64,000 nucleotides of DNA, taken from positions 26,748,263 through 26,812,262 of the forward strand of contig NC_079209.1 of the NCBI RefSeq assembly GCF_026745355.1, read 5' to 3'. Made by a program: the position numbers and the translations under genes. Position 1 is the stretch's first letter; each line of letters begins with the position of its first letter. Source of the stretch: Beta vulgaris subsp. vulgaris (Eukaryota > Streptophyta > Magnoliopsida > Caryophyllales > Amaranthaceae). This document shows positions 23,486 to 34,856 of this stretch, one piece after another. The notes beneath the pieces were generated by a model. The model worked only from the letters and a program-made list of their open reading frames with translations, ran no database searches and had not been told where the DNA came from.

Positions 23486-24304
23486 GGATATGTTCTCTCC
23501 GGCATAAAACAACTGAACTGAACTGAACTAATTGCAACTGAACTGAACTGATTACAACTGAACTGAATTGAATGGAATTAAATTATAACTAATAGTAGTG
23601 ATAATAATATAATATAATATTATTTAATTAATAATAAAGTTATAATACTAATTTATTAATAATGATAAGTTATTAAATAAATTAATAATTAACCGATTAT
23701 GAAAACTAGTTAATGTTCGATAGTACTATTATTTTGCATAGTAATTCAACTATCAAAACGTGTATTTTTTTCCCATTTCAACAATGACAAGTATTATCGT
23801 TGTTATTATTAATACTATTATTGTTGTCATCTACTTCCTTTGTTTCACAATAAGTGAAACAAAGAGAAATGGCACACAGACGAAGGTGGGTAGAGAGAGA
23901 AAGTTTGAACCACCTTCTAATGACCTAATTAGATGTTTTAAGCAACAACACGTGGGGTGTTAATAAAAAAAATTACCCGCCTGTTTTGCCCACCAAAAAA
24001 GGAGGGAACCTTACCTTTTCCACCAAAATTTGATTTTTGGCAAACTTTTTGAAATTTTTTCACTTTTTCATTTAAAGGAGACTTGTGGGTCATTTCCCAC
24101 CAATTCAAATTTATAGGTCTATGTAACCAATTTTTGAGGCTAAAAAATTTTCCATTTCACAATCTGTCCACATACACATAGCACACACTTACACCTGGAT
24201 TTTTTTTTCTCAAAGTGAACACAGTCACTTGCACACACAGCACAAATGTCTTTTTCATTAAAATCAAATACAAGCACACACAACACTGTAACTACATTAC
24301 TGCT

Positions 24305-27011
24305 ATGGATGATAGTAGTTTAGAGCAGTTAGTTTTATCTAATGTAGTAGGGGAGACGTTTGACATTTCCGAAGAGGAACTGCTACAGCTTGAGACCCAA
24401 CATGCACAGAATTCAGAAGGTGACATGGATGTTACTGAGCTTTTGGTTTCGGAGTCCTACATGCACTAAGGATTGATACATATTGATTAAGTATTCAAGA
24501 GCATTCAAGAGAGAAACAAGAACAAAGAAAGAGAACATAAGTGTTTGTTACAAACCGGTTCAATTTTATTGAACAACCACCAACTTTCACAAACCAAATA
24601 CCACCAATCTAAGATCAAGTTATAACAATAAGCTTCTAACTTGCATCTACTTTGAGTTTCATTCACTAAATCAACGTTTAAGTGAAGGAATTAAGCAAAG
24701 ATTTGATAAAGGCCAAACTGACCGGAACATTCAATAAGCACACAGCTTAATGTTTTGAGTATAACTCTCTCAATTTTGATTCAAATGACTTAATTCCAAA
24801 AGGATAGCAAAGCTAACATATTTGTTTACATTGTGTCCAAATTTCGGCTGATTTGGACTTCCCTAGCTATGCCAACTAAGCTAATAAAAAACATGAAACA
24901 ACAATTACAAACTGTCCAGCACACCTTCTACAAACTAGCTTAGATTTCTATTGGAAGTTACAAAACAGTAAAACTACCAATAGGATACTAAAGTAAACAT
25001 ATTAAACTATTACTCCTCAAAAGCTTGTACAATTTGCAGAAGAAATGATGGTTGCCCAAAAGCTTCAAAGGGAAGCCTGCTGGGACGCTGGGGATGCTGG
25101 CAGCAGCATACCTTGGCTTGAAGCACTCTTCTCTCATTGGTTTTGCTTCCCTTGCCCATGTGGTCTTCATATGGCCTCATTCACTTCCCAAGGGCTTCAA
25201 ATCAGTAGGTGGTGGCACCAAAATGCAGCAAAAATCATTCCTAAAACTAGCTTATACAATCGGATTACATGAGCTTATACTAGCTTAACTCTTAAAGCAT
25301 GATTAACATAACTTAAACATGTACTTAGGCTACTAATCACTTACTAAACTTGATTACCAATACATAATGATGTTTAAGGTGTCATTAAGTATTACTAATC
25401 TTGCTTAAGTAGAGATTAACATAGGATTAGCCTAATCAAGTTGCTTAAGTAAGGTTTTAGAATAAACCGAGCTAGTTAGGCTTAGAAATTGAACCTCCTT
25501 TACCATGTTCTCCTTTTGATCATGTAGAAGAAGACCTTGGTTGCTTGAACTAGATGCTCCTGCATCAAGGATAATGCTGAGGTATGGTATTATTCTGAAA
25601 CTGATGACATAGACACTGAAATGGAAGATGGAAATACTATTAATGAAATTAATTGCATCTTAGGTAAAAAACCTAATGTACCAAACAATATTAGGAGACA
25701 GTTCATTATTGACTTATTCACACAAGCAGACCCTGGCCTTTCTTTACCAAGAGGTTGTGTAAAGAGTGTTGTACTTAAGTATGCAATTAGTAGAATAACA
25801 GTATTCAGATTCTGTAAAGTAGCTAAGCAATAGAAACTTAGTGGGGCTGAGGTTAATGTAGCAAGCAAAAAGAGTGGCAAGTGTGGGAGGAAGTTTATCA
25901 TCAAGGGGGATGAAGAACTCAGACAAATTTCATTGAAGCAAAGAATCACAATAATGTCCTTTGCTACAACTTTGGGAGTTAGCCCATCAACAATTTATAG
26001 GTTGATAAAGAGGGGAAGTTTGAGATGCCATACAAACTCAATAAAACCCAAATTGACTGATAAACACAAAACAACAAGACTGATGTTTGTTCTCTCACAC
26101 ATAATCCCAAGAACAATAACAGAAAAACCAAGATTTGATATGCTTTACAATATGATACACATAGATGAAAAATGGTGCTTCATGAGTAGGATAACACAGA
26201 GGTTCTACTTGTTGTCAGACGAGGAAGATCCATACAGAGCATGTCAGTGAAAACACTTCACAACAAAGATCATGTTTATGGGGGGTATTTCTAGATCAAT
26301 TTTTGATGATAATGGAATAAATATTTATGATGGTAAATAGGAATATTCCCATTTATTGATGAAGTGGCAGCCCAAAGAAGAAGCAACAATAGAGAAAGGG
26401 GTACTTTAGAACTGAAAGCAAAGCAAAGTATCAGTAAGGAAACCATCAGGGACATGTTAATCGACACATTGTTGCCAGCAATAAGGACCAAGTGGCTAGC
26501 TTTTGGATACAAAACCATATGGATACAACAGGACAATGCAAGACTACACATAGCACCAACTGATCCAGAATGATTAGAAGCATCAAAACAGGATGGGTAT
26601 GACATTCCAAGCCTACCCAATCACCAGATCTCAACATGCTAAACTTAGGGTTTTTTGCTGCCATTCAATATATACAACACCAAGCATTCCTAGAAAACTG
26701 TTGGTGAGTTAGTTCAAAGTGTGGTCGATGCATGTAACATGTATAAGCTCATGTTGATAAACTACACTTGGTTGCACCTAATGTATGTCATGGTAGAAAT
26801 TTCGAAGGTCAAGGGAGGGAACAATTATAAACCCCCCCCCCCCAGAGGCAAGAAAAAGATGGACAGACTTGGTCATTTACCAACTTATGTAGAAGTTGCT
26901 GATGAGTTGTTAAATGACACAGTGAGTTTCCTAAATGAATCCATAGTAGATGGGGCCGACCCTATGTGGGATGGCATGGTCCTTAAACTAGAGGGATACG
27001 TAGTGGAGTGA
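24305..27011 (+). pseudogene. Plant mariner-like transposase (broken, interrupted)
   Basis: DD39D-type plant mariner transposase. N-terminal acidic part at 24,305-24,468 (MDDSSLEQLVLSN); coding resumes after the solo LTR at about 25,573 (DNAEVWYYSETDD). Further on come an HTH region (FATTLGVSPSTIYRLIKRG, about 25,960-26,016), the first catalytic Asp in MIHIDEKWC (about 26,155), the second in IQQDNARLHI (about 26,525-26,554), the third in SPDLNMLNLGFFAA (about 26,620-26,660), and a C-terminal tail (ISKVKGGNNYK). It is inactive: in-frame stops at about 25,831 and 26,248, frameshifts near 26,340 and 26,575-26,610, and a 13-C run at 26,831. All three catalytic Asp codons survive. Confidence 0.9.
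24474..25567 (-). mobile_element. Solo LTR (1,094 bp), copia-like
   Basis: On the minus strand it begins TGATGCAGGAGC and ends ATGTATCA, with a perfect 5-bp TSD: plus strand AGGAT at 24,469-24,473 and 25,568-25,572. The 3' end in minus orientation is T/C-rich with repeated TCTTGAAT words, typical of copia LTRs; that family call is an inference. It interrupts the mariner transposase. The ORFs at 24,988-25,288 lie inside it and match nothing I recognise. Confidence 0.85.
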
Positions 27012-27227
27012 CAAATCAAGTATCCTCCAAAACAACATGAGAGGCAGTAGGGGGTTACAAATAAGGTCTTGTACAAATTTAATATCAGAAATGACCTCAT
27101 TCATCATTGAGGAAATTATATCTCTCAGGCCAAAGTTATCAATCATACAACAAGACTCATAACACAATGTTAATTCCCTCTAATGTTGCCTCTACAAATG
27201 TATTCAAATGGTATACTGGGTGGCATA

Positions 27228-28935
27228 TGATAAGTGTGTTTCAAACGTACTTTATGGACTCCTTTTAGCTCATTTTGATCCTCTTTCTCCCTTTTCTTCC
27301 CTCTTTATTCTCCCTTTCCCCTTCTATTTCATTCACTTGATCATACTTATCATAGTGATATTTTGCTAGATTTTTAGTCATTTTTGACCGAATTTCTAGT
27401 ACATTTGCTTTCACCTTGTTTTGCCATGTTCTTGATATAGGTGAAACTACTAAGATGGCTACGATTTGTAAAGTTGGAAAAGGTAGCAATGAAAACAAAG
27501 CACACATTGATAAATGGTGCGTTTGCACCATTCCCCATGTCCGCTCGCACAAAGGAGCACATTGCACAATGAAATCTTGAACAAAGAACTTCAAATGGAC
27601 ATAACTTTCAAACCATAAATCGGATGAAGGTAATTCTAGTTGGAGGTGAAAGCTCGTTTCGATATCTTTCCAACGACTGGTCATAAGCTTGATTTGGATA
27701 TAAAACGAAGAAGTTATGCTCGTTTTAAGTTGAACTGTCCAATTTGAGGCAGAAGGGTTAGGTGCGCCCGCACCTGTTTTTGGTGCGCCCGCACCTCATC
27801 TTGGTGCGCCCGCACCAGTCGTTTCCGGAAAATGGAGCTCATGGCTTCATTAAACGAGTTTTTGTTTTATTTCGAAGACTTACATTTTATTCTAACTTTT
27901 TACACAATATTTTAGGGTTTTGTATTAGAGAGAAAACACTTTAGTTTTCATTGGTAATTGAGATTAGTGATCATAGTTTGTGATTCCATGTATTAAGGTA
28001 CTTTTCGTTCAATCTTAATTCAAAGTTTCAGTTTTTAATTCATTCTTTTGGGTTTGTTTTGTTCTTAGATTATTTTAGATCTTCATTCTCTTAGTCTATT
28101 AATTGCGATTTCATTAGTTTAATCATTACTTAATCATGTTTAGCCTTAGATTAGTCATAGATTTATTGTTTAATTGCTTTAACTCCATGATTAGTGAGTA
28201 GTTTCATAATCTAGGGTTAGGGTGAAAGTATGAATTAGGGTTTTAAATATGTTGTTATGTGATTGTGATGTTTAGAGAAGTTTATGCATTGATCTTGGTG
28301 TTTTGAAACCTTAGGATAGATATTGATCACATTTATACTTTGGTATTTTGATTTCAAAGTTCTTAATCGAATTTTGAACTCTTTTATCATCCCCAAGAAT
28401 CAACTTAATTTCTAGCCAAGATATTGGGTAGAAATTAAGGGGATCCTTATTAGGGGTTTTCCAAACTTATTGAATCTCTTAATCAATTAACTAAAGACCA
28501 TTCGAGAGAGGATTTAGTTGATTGATTAAGTGATTATCTTGAGGACCATTCGAGAGAGGACTCAAGTAATTTAGAGGGAAACTAAACCTTGCATAATCAT
28601 CTCCCTACATCACAATCGCATTAGCATTCATTGGCTATTCTTATTCATACTAGTAACCATAACTCTAGTGTCTTTTATTTGATATTTAAACTTGTGTTAT
28701 TTGCTCGTTCTGTGCTATTAGTTAGACTTAATCGATACCAAAAACTCATTCAAACCCCCTAATACCTTTCAATTAGGTAGTCAAAACTTGATAGACTTTA
28801 ACCAATCCATGTTTCCCTGTGGATCGACCCTTGACTTGCCCTTACAATTCTCTTAGTGATTGCTTGTTAGGACTATAAATATTGTTTGGAAAGCGGTTCT
28901 TAGTGCCTTAACGACACACTAAAAACCTCTTATCA
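27228..28935 (+). mobile_element. Solo LTR (1,708 bp), Athila/Tat-like gypsy
   Basis: Begins TGATAAGTGTG and ends CCTCTTATCA (7-bp terminal inverted repeat), with a perfect 5-bp TSD GCATA (27,223-27,227; 28,936-28,940). Near the 3' end CCCTGTGGATCGACCC (about 28,815-28,830) is a block widely seen at the end of plant Athila/Tat-type LTRs. Three GGTGCGCCCGCACC palindromes lie at 27,760-27,818. It is inserted just after the mariner transposase coding region. Confidence 0.92.
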
Positions 28936-29024
28936 GCATACAAGCTAGGTCAAATAATATCAATCTTGTTTTAAGAGTATAATTATTTTCACATCATTGA
29001 AGACTAACCCTTTTTAAAATCATG

Positions 29025-29415
29025 CATGAACACCTAAACATGCTTACACCATTAAGATAGATAGACATGAACAGAGATGAACAAAAACAAAGAATCACAG
29101 CACTGTTATATAACATAAGGTTGAAATAAACACACAACATCACAACATAGGAACACCTAAACATTCTTACACCATTAAGATAGATAGACATGAACAGAGA
29201 TGAACAAAAACAAAGAATTACAACACTGTTATTTAACATAAGGTTGAAATAAACACACAACATCACAACACATGAACACCTAAACATGCTTACACTATTA
29301 AGATAGATAGACATGAACAAAGATGAATAAAAACAAAGAATCACAGCATTGTTATTTACAAAAGGTTTAAATAAAGATACAACATCACAACACATGCACA
29401 CCTAAACATGCTTAC
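29025..29415. repeat. Tandem repeat, period about 121 bp
   Basis: Three full copies and a start of a fourth. ACACCTAAACAT-CTTAC begins near 29,032, 29,153, 29,274 and 29,397, each followed by ATTAAGATAGATAGACATGA. It lies in the right arm of the mariner-like element. The long minus ORF across it (28,994-29,401) is only the repeat kept open. Confidence 0.85.
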
Positions 29416-29919
29416 GCCATTAAGATAGACAACAATCCTAACCCACATGAACAACCCTTTTTCTTCATCCTCTTCCTAATACAGATACGTCACCCAAATG
29501 AGGTGGGATAACACATGAACAACACTTGACATGTGAGTATCTCACCCCATATTAGGACGTACATGTCTTAGATGGACAGTAACATGAAAGTAACATAGTT
29601 GAAAACTAGATTATACCATCAATCCTAACCCACATGCAAATTTAATCAGAAAAAATCATAAATAAGAACAAATCATAGAGAAAACAAAACGTTAAAGTTC
29701 ATATTAATGATAAGTAAATAAACATTTCATATTAATGTTAAGTAAAAAAGAGTTCATCGTTGAGTCAAACAAATGAGTGACAAAAAAATAAAATCAAATT
29801 AAACATGCACAACATACATTGGTGCAAGATATATTCAATCCGTTTTCATTTTTTATCACTCATATTTAAGTCAATGTTCATCTGCCTAACAATTGTTTCA
29901 ACAAAAAACAGAGAACAAA

Positions 29920-30290
29920 ATAATATTATACCAGCAAGCCTAACCCACAAAAAAACTTCATCACAAAATAACATAAATATGAACAAATCACAAATAAAAC
30001 AAAAATCATCTACCAGCAATCCTAACCCACACGCGAAATTCATCATAAATATGAACAAATCATAGAGAAAAGAACAAGATTCTACCAGCAATCCTAACCC
30101 ACACGCAAAATTCAACACAAAAAATCCAAAAAATTAACAAATCATAGAGAAAACAACAAGATTCTACCAGCAATCCTAACCCACACGCAAAATTGAACAC
30201 AATAAAACAAAAAATTAAACATATCACACAGAAAACAACAAGATTCTACCAGCAATCCTTACCCACACACAAAATTCACCACAAAATGAA
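29920..30290. repeat. Tandem repeat, period about 75-83 bp
   Basis: Five copies of a unit with TACCAGCAATCCTAACCCAC and AACAAATCATAGAGAAAA, starting near 29,930, 30,011, 30,088, 30,165 and 30,248. It sits in the right arm of the mariner-like element, separate from the 121-bp array. No coding meaning. Confidence 0.85.
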
Positions 30291-30332
30291 CAAAATTAAA
30301 AAATTAAAGTAAGACAAGTGTTTAGGAACATA

Positions 30333-30689
30333 TCACCATAGATGGTTAGCATTATTTTTTTGGAGAACCCTTTTTTTAGGGTTTCCTGTTGATGAACTAG
30401 GTAGATCAACATCTTTGGAAGACTGATCTACAGCAGTCGCAACCCCCAAATGTACAGCAACATCATGAGTATCACCAAGGTCAACATGTTTAAGGGGACT
30501 TGAATAATAAAAGATGATTTTCTTCCTCACAAAAACCCTAGATCCAGAGGCTTCATATTTAGAAATAAAGTGAAGCTCTAGCGTTCTCAACTTTGAAATC
30601 GGCGTTTCCGACTTCCGGCATACATAAGTCAGGTTCAAAGAAGAATTATAAGAAGAATCGTTATGATATCGATCCAACTTATAAACCAA
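30333..30689 (-). CDS. Unrecognised ORF in mariner right arm
   Basis: A 118-residue minus-strand ORF with a plausible composition (DDSS-type Ser/Asp patches, a basic C-terminus GNPKKRVLQKNNANHLW). I recognise no domain. It could be a captured host exon or a second product of the element, or a chance ORF; no splice sites or partner exons are clear. A Ser/Arg/Glu-rich low-complexity region follows on the other strand. Confidence 0.25.
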   Translation of the reverse strand: MVYKLDRYHNDSSYNSSLNLTYVCRKSETPISKLRTLELHFISKYEASGSRVFVRKKIIFYYSSPLKHVDLGDTHDVAVHLGVATAVDQSSKDVDLPSSSTGNPKKRVLQKNNANHLW

Positions 30690-30839
30690 GACTCTTCTTC
30701 CGATCTGATATCATAGTCTCCAAAAAGCAACTTGCATTTATCATCACAGGCCATCGAAGATCTACAAAGAAGTGGTTTAAAAAAAACCCAATCGACAACT
30801 TTCAAAGAGGACCGAAGAAATTAAGGTTTCTATGAACAG

Positions 30840-30994
30840 TTGAGAGTGAATCACAAAGTTCTTCAGAGGAGAGAATTAGAGATTTTGATAAGGAGAAAGA
30901 GAGAAAGTAGATCAGTTAAGAGGAAGAGAGAAAGTAGATCAGTTGATAGGAAGAGAGATCGTGAGAGAAATGTTGAAATTAGGGTTCTTCAATT

Positions 30995-31035
<41 letters not shown>
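30840..31035. repeat. GA-rich low-complexity and (GA)n microsatellite
   Basis: Imperfect GAGAGAAAGTAGATCAGTT repeats (30,895-30,950) lead into a clean (GA)n run at about 30,998-31,033. The Arg/Glu-rich plus-strand ORF across it is a by-product. Confidence 0.8.
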
Positions 31036-31038
<3 letters not shown>

Positions 31039-31844
31039 AAGAAGATCAGATGAAGAGGTTAATGAGTTAAAGGACAGTAGAAATTAAGGTTCTTGAATTA
31101 TTAAGGAGAGAGAATGAGAGGAGTATGAGCAGATGAGGAAGAATCGAGAAACTGAGAGAAGATTCAAAGAAAATTTGATGGGGTAGGTGGGGTTGGGTTA
31201 AAAAAAGGGAGGGAAAGGTTAGGGGAATTAAATTGGGTTAGGTGAGTGGTTGAGTGATTAATGAGTGTGAGGTCAGTTGGTGGGGTAATTACATAATGGC
31301 ATTATTATAATAAAATGAAAATTTTTTTGCGAAAAATAACTTGGTTTCACTTGTGAATATGCCATGAAAGGAAAGTGTTTCACTTATTGTGAAAAGGAGG
31401 AAGTATTAAAAAGTTTGTACTTTGAACAATGACAAATACTCCTTAGGCTTATTGCAATTGTACGTCTTAGGCTTAACTTATCATTTCAATATAATTAGTC
31501 GAATCATATAGAAAAAAAAGTATTAGCAAAATAATAATTAGCAATACTAAAATAATAACAATAATATTAAATGCAATAGTAATAGGAGTAATAAGAACAA
31601 TAATAATATTATAATAATAATTGTAATCCTGATATTAATATTTATAATAGTAATAGTAATAGTAGTAGTAATAATAATAATGATAATAATAATTATTATC
31701 ATTGTTTTATTATCAGAGAATTAAATGACTGAGCTGAACTGAACTTAATTGAACTGAACTGACTGCAACTGAAGTGAATTGAGCTTAATTTATTGCAACT
31801 GAACTGAACTGAATTGAAAATAAGATGGGGAGAACAGGCCCTTA

Positions 31845-32020
31845 GCATTTTTGTACTTTTAGTTTATGAAAAATCAAGTAAAAGTTTCTAGTGTTTCGCA
31901 TTTGGTAAAAAGATGGTAAGTAATCTAACTTACCATACAAGTGAAGCGAAATCCATAATCAAGGTTGCCAGCAACACATATTTCCTTTTTTAGTTAAACA
32001 ATATAAAAAGACTTATGATC
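31845..32020. other. Unassigned short stretch
   Basis: Nothing recognisable between the Tourist-like MITE end and the next MITE. Confidence 0.3.
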
Positions 32021-32597
32021 AATGTTGTCAAAATCAGAAGGGTCTTCAGAATTAGATCGTAAAATCGAATCGTAAATTTTTAAGATTCAACGAATTTTCA
32101 ACAATAACAGTCTATGATGAAACATGTACACTGTTTTCCTATTTTTCCAATGACAACACTAAAAATTCAATTTTAGTCGTACTGATAATCATATGACATG
32201 AGAAATTTTGTCGTTAAGGGAATAAAAGAGGTATAGAAAATACATGTTTCTAAGTTAAAAGCAAGTGAAATTATAATTTAATAAACATATTGCACCAAGA
32301 AGAACCAAAGAAATAGAGAAATGCAAGCGATATTTAAGGCAAATATGCCACAGCTAGTGCTTGCAACAAATGATATCTTATGGGCCTAGTCCATTTAGTC
32401 TAATATCCAGCAATAGACTTTAATAGAGGGGTAAATGCACAATCGTTAAAAACGCTGATGAATCATAATTTTACCGATTTTGTACGATTTTGTTTCCAAT
32501 TCAATTGTGATTCTATGAACGATTCAAATCGTTTTGACCAAGTTAGATCGTAAATTTGTGCGATATTACAATTCTAATCGCGATTTTGATAACCTTG
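32021..32597. mobile_element. MITE with ATCGTAAAA-type ends
   Basis: The left end AATGTTGTCAAAATC pairs with the right end (reverse complement AAGGTTATCAAAATCG). Both arms carry inverted AGATCGTAAAATCG / GATCGTAAATTTG words (32,050-32,075; 32,542-32,590). It is non-coding; the superfamily is uncertain and no clean TSD was seen. Confidence 0.5.
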
Positions 32598-32955
32598 CTT
32601 ATACTAAACTAAGGATTATATGGATTCTCCTAAAACATTCCTTTAACTTAGGCGAGGGAGAAGTACGCAGCGGGTTAAACGGTATCCCCCCCTCCCCTCT
32701 TCTCTTTTTTCTCTTTAAAACCCTAGCCTTCCCTACCCTGTCTTAATCAGTTAGGGGTTGCCATGTACGTTTTCATCCATGGTAAGCCTCTTTTTCTCTT
32801 TTAATTCCAGTTTTTAGTTATTTTTTTGTTTTGTTGGATAAAATAGTATCCCTTTATGATATTTTTTTAATCTCTGTTGTGGTGATCTCCTTCTCCCTTA
32901 TGGGAGTTATGAGTATGGTTTTTTTTTGTTTTTAGGTAGGAAATTTGTCTCATTG

Positions 32956-34225
32956 CAGTAGTGGAAAAATGAAGAAGGGCTGCGCTGAAAAAGGCCTGTA
33001 GGGCTGCGCTTTTTGACAGCAACCCTTTCAGTAGCAGCCCTTCACTTTTTAAGTAGGGTTGCGCTAGAAAAGCGCAGCCCTTAAGCTAGAAGGGCTGCGC
33101 TAGTTAGGAAAAAGCGCAGCCCTTATAGCTTAGAAGGGCTGCGCTAGTTAGGAAAAAGCGCAGCCCTTCTGAGCGAGAGGGGCTGCGCTTTTTCCTAACT
33201 AGCGGAGCCCTTCCTACCAAAAAAAAAAAAAAATTTTTTTTTACTCATAATCTCACATTTTCTGAAATTAAACAGAAGAGAAACGAAACGAAAATACTAA
33301 ACCCAAAACAAAAAAAAAAAGAACGAAACGAAAATGAAAAAAGGAACAAAAACTAATATACAGAAGAGAAGAAATTATAGATCTGGAAATACAAGAACAT
33401 TAATCAAAACAAAGATGAAAATACAAGAACATTAATCAAAACAAAGAGAAGTATACAAGAACATTAATCAAAACAAAGAGAAGTATACAAGAACATTAAT
33501 CAAAATAAACAAAGAGAAGTATACAAGAACATTAATCAAAATAAACAAAGAGAAGTATGCAAGAACATTAATCAAAATAAACAAAGAGAAGTATACAAGA
33601 ACATTATAGATCTGAAAATACAAGAACATTATAGATCTGAAAATACAAGAACTACCTCCAAACATTAACCTAATAATGTTTAAATACATAAAACAAAATC
33701 CTAATACATAATTTAAGGGGAAAAAAATTCGAAAAAACTTAAAATGCCTATTTGGAGGCTTAAACGAACTCGGATGGCTTAGTGCAAATCATTTCAGGGT
33801 TTTTGTCGCAAACGTTTATGGGAGTTTTTGAGAGAGAAGAGAGAATGAGAGAGAAGAGAGGATGAGAGAGAGAAGGAGGAAAGGAATAATGAGGGACGTG
33901 AGAGAGGAGAGAGAATGAGGTATAATATATTTGACGAATCCCGCTTAATATTTGAAGCCCGCGAAGATGAATTTTTCAAATTTTTTTAAGAAGGGCTGCG
34001 CTTTTCTTCAAAAGCGCAACCCTCCTTAGTCAGAAGGGATGCGCCTTTTATAAAAGCGCAGCCCTTCTGAAGTAAGAAGGACTGTGCTTTTTCTAAAAGC
34101 GCAGCCCTACTAAGTGAAGGGTTGCGCTTTTATAAAAAAGCGCAGCCCTTCTGTTGTGTAGGGCTGCGCTTTTGTACAAAAGCGCAGCCCTTCCTCCGCA
34201 GCCCTTCCTTTTTTTTCCCCTAGTG
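32956..34225. mobile_element. Non-autonomous CACTA element (1.27 kb)
   Basis: The right end is CTAGTG (reverse complement CACTAGGGGAAAAA) and the left end CAGTAGTGGAAAAATG, a one-base variant of CACTA. It is flanked by TTG (32,953-32,955; 34,226-34,228), the 3-bp CACTA TSD. Both ends carry dense subterminal arrays of AGGGCTGCGCT and its inverse AGCGCAGCCCT (32,985-33,215; 33,990-34,210). The middle has direct repeats (33,420-33,650, unit with ACAAGAACATTAATCAAAA). No transposase. Confidence 0.88.
33415..33655. repeat. Short tandem repeat inside CACTA element
   Basis: Seven or more copies of a 31-45-bp unit, TACAAGAACATTAATCAAAA plus (TAAA)CAAAGAGAAG, with the last copies changing to ACATTATAGATCTGAAAA. 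Non-coding. Confidence 0.8.
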
Positions 34226-34524
34226 TTGGTTGAAGCTTGGGACTCAACATGAAGGTATTGGGATCTCGGATACGGTAAACATGGATCAATCAAGAATGCA
34301 CTTCTCAGACTATGAAGAATGATAGACTTCTTCATCAATAGCTGATTGATTTAGCAAATACAAGGGGGTTGCGCTGTATAGCTTGATCTGGTTCATTGTA
34401 GTTACTTCTAAAACGAATTTAATGTAACATTGTTTGATTATATCTTGTTTTTCTGTAATATATATTGTGAATGTCGTTGGGCCCTCAAATAATGAAACTT
34501 CTCTTTAATAAAAAAAACTTAGAT

Positions 34525-34760
34525 GAGGAAGTGGTGGTAGCTCAGTGGAGTATCACCCCCAAATTTCAGGGCATTTGCTCAGGGTTCAATCATAATGCTA
34601 ACAATATGTTAGGGCACTCACTTGTGATGGTGATGGGTCATTTAGACATGTTGTCTTTGAACTGTTTAGTCTTTTACCCAACCTTTGAATTGGTGTGCCC
34701 TACACGCCAATAGCATAGCAAGGTTGGTCTTTGTACCAATTATCTTCTCTAATAAAAAAA
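34525..34760 (+). mobile_element. tRNA-derived SINE
   Basis: GGTAGCTCAGTGGAG (about 34,536-34,550) fits a pol III A box and GGGTTCAATC (34,582-34,591) a B box. The body shares blocks with the SINE at 52,840 (ATATGTTAGGG; AACCT-TGAATTGGTGTG-CCTA), and the element ends in an A-rich tail (34,750-34,763). No clear TSD was fixed. Confidence 0.7.
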
Positions 34761-34856
34761 AAATAATTCCTTTTAACTTAAGCAGCATGTTCAAAAATTA
34801 TTAAAAAAATTCTAAGATACGGTCCTTTAGAGTTGAATAATAAAGTAACTATATAT

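Larger units (their letters stand above)
23834..31403 (+). mobile_element. Mariner-like element (7.57 kb with inserts)
   Basis: The left end CTTCCTTTGTTTCACAATAA pairs with the right end (reverse complement CTTCCTCCTTTTCACAATAA); both continue GTGAAAC. Both sides are flanked by TA (23,832-23,833; 31,404-31,405), the Tc1/mariner TSD. It contains a plus-strand plant DD39D-type transposase pseudogene, two solo LTRs and two tandem-repeat blocks near the right end. Without the two LTRs and their TSD copies it is about 4.76 kb. Confidence 0.88.
23486..31841. mobile_element. Tourist-like MITE split by a mariner-like element
   Basis: The left end GGATATGTTCTCTCC pairs with the right end (reverse complement GGGCCTGTTCTCCCC), and both ends carry imperfect CTGAACTGAACT runs (23,510-23,570; 31,733-31,817). 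TTA lies outside both ends (23,483-23,485; 31,842-31,844). The two halves are the MITE arms (about 350 and 440 bp) separated by the mariner-like element at 23,834-31,403. An unsplit relative, in the opposite orientation, is at 50,585-50,780. Confidence 0.75.
32630..34325 (+). pseudogene. Possible host gene fragment split by a CACTA element
   Basis: At 32,690-32,762 there is a pyrimidine-rich leader with AAAACCCTAG (32,717-32,726, telo-box-like), then ATG at 32,763 in MYVFIH and a good 5' splice site (CATG/GTAAGC). A pyrimidine-rich tract and TTTTTAG/GTAGG acceptor lie near 32,935. After excising the CACTA element (32,956-34,225, one TTG), sequence continues into short open readings ending HFSDYEE (stop about 34,320). 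This looks like a 5' UTR, first exon and a further exon of a small housekeeping-type gene, but I cannot name it and the frames do not connect cleanly. Confidence 0.3.

Noticed and set aside
28994..29401. Cys/Leu-rich 135-residue minus ORF as a secreted or membrane protein
   Set aside because: It is three readings of the same 121-bp tandem repeat.
29025..30290. CRISPR-like or satellite array
   Set aside because: Plain direct tandem repeats in a eukaryotic transposon, with no constant-repeat/variable-spacer structure and few copies.
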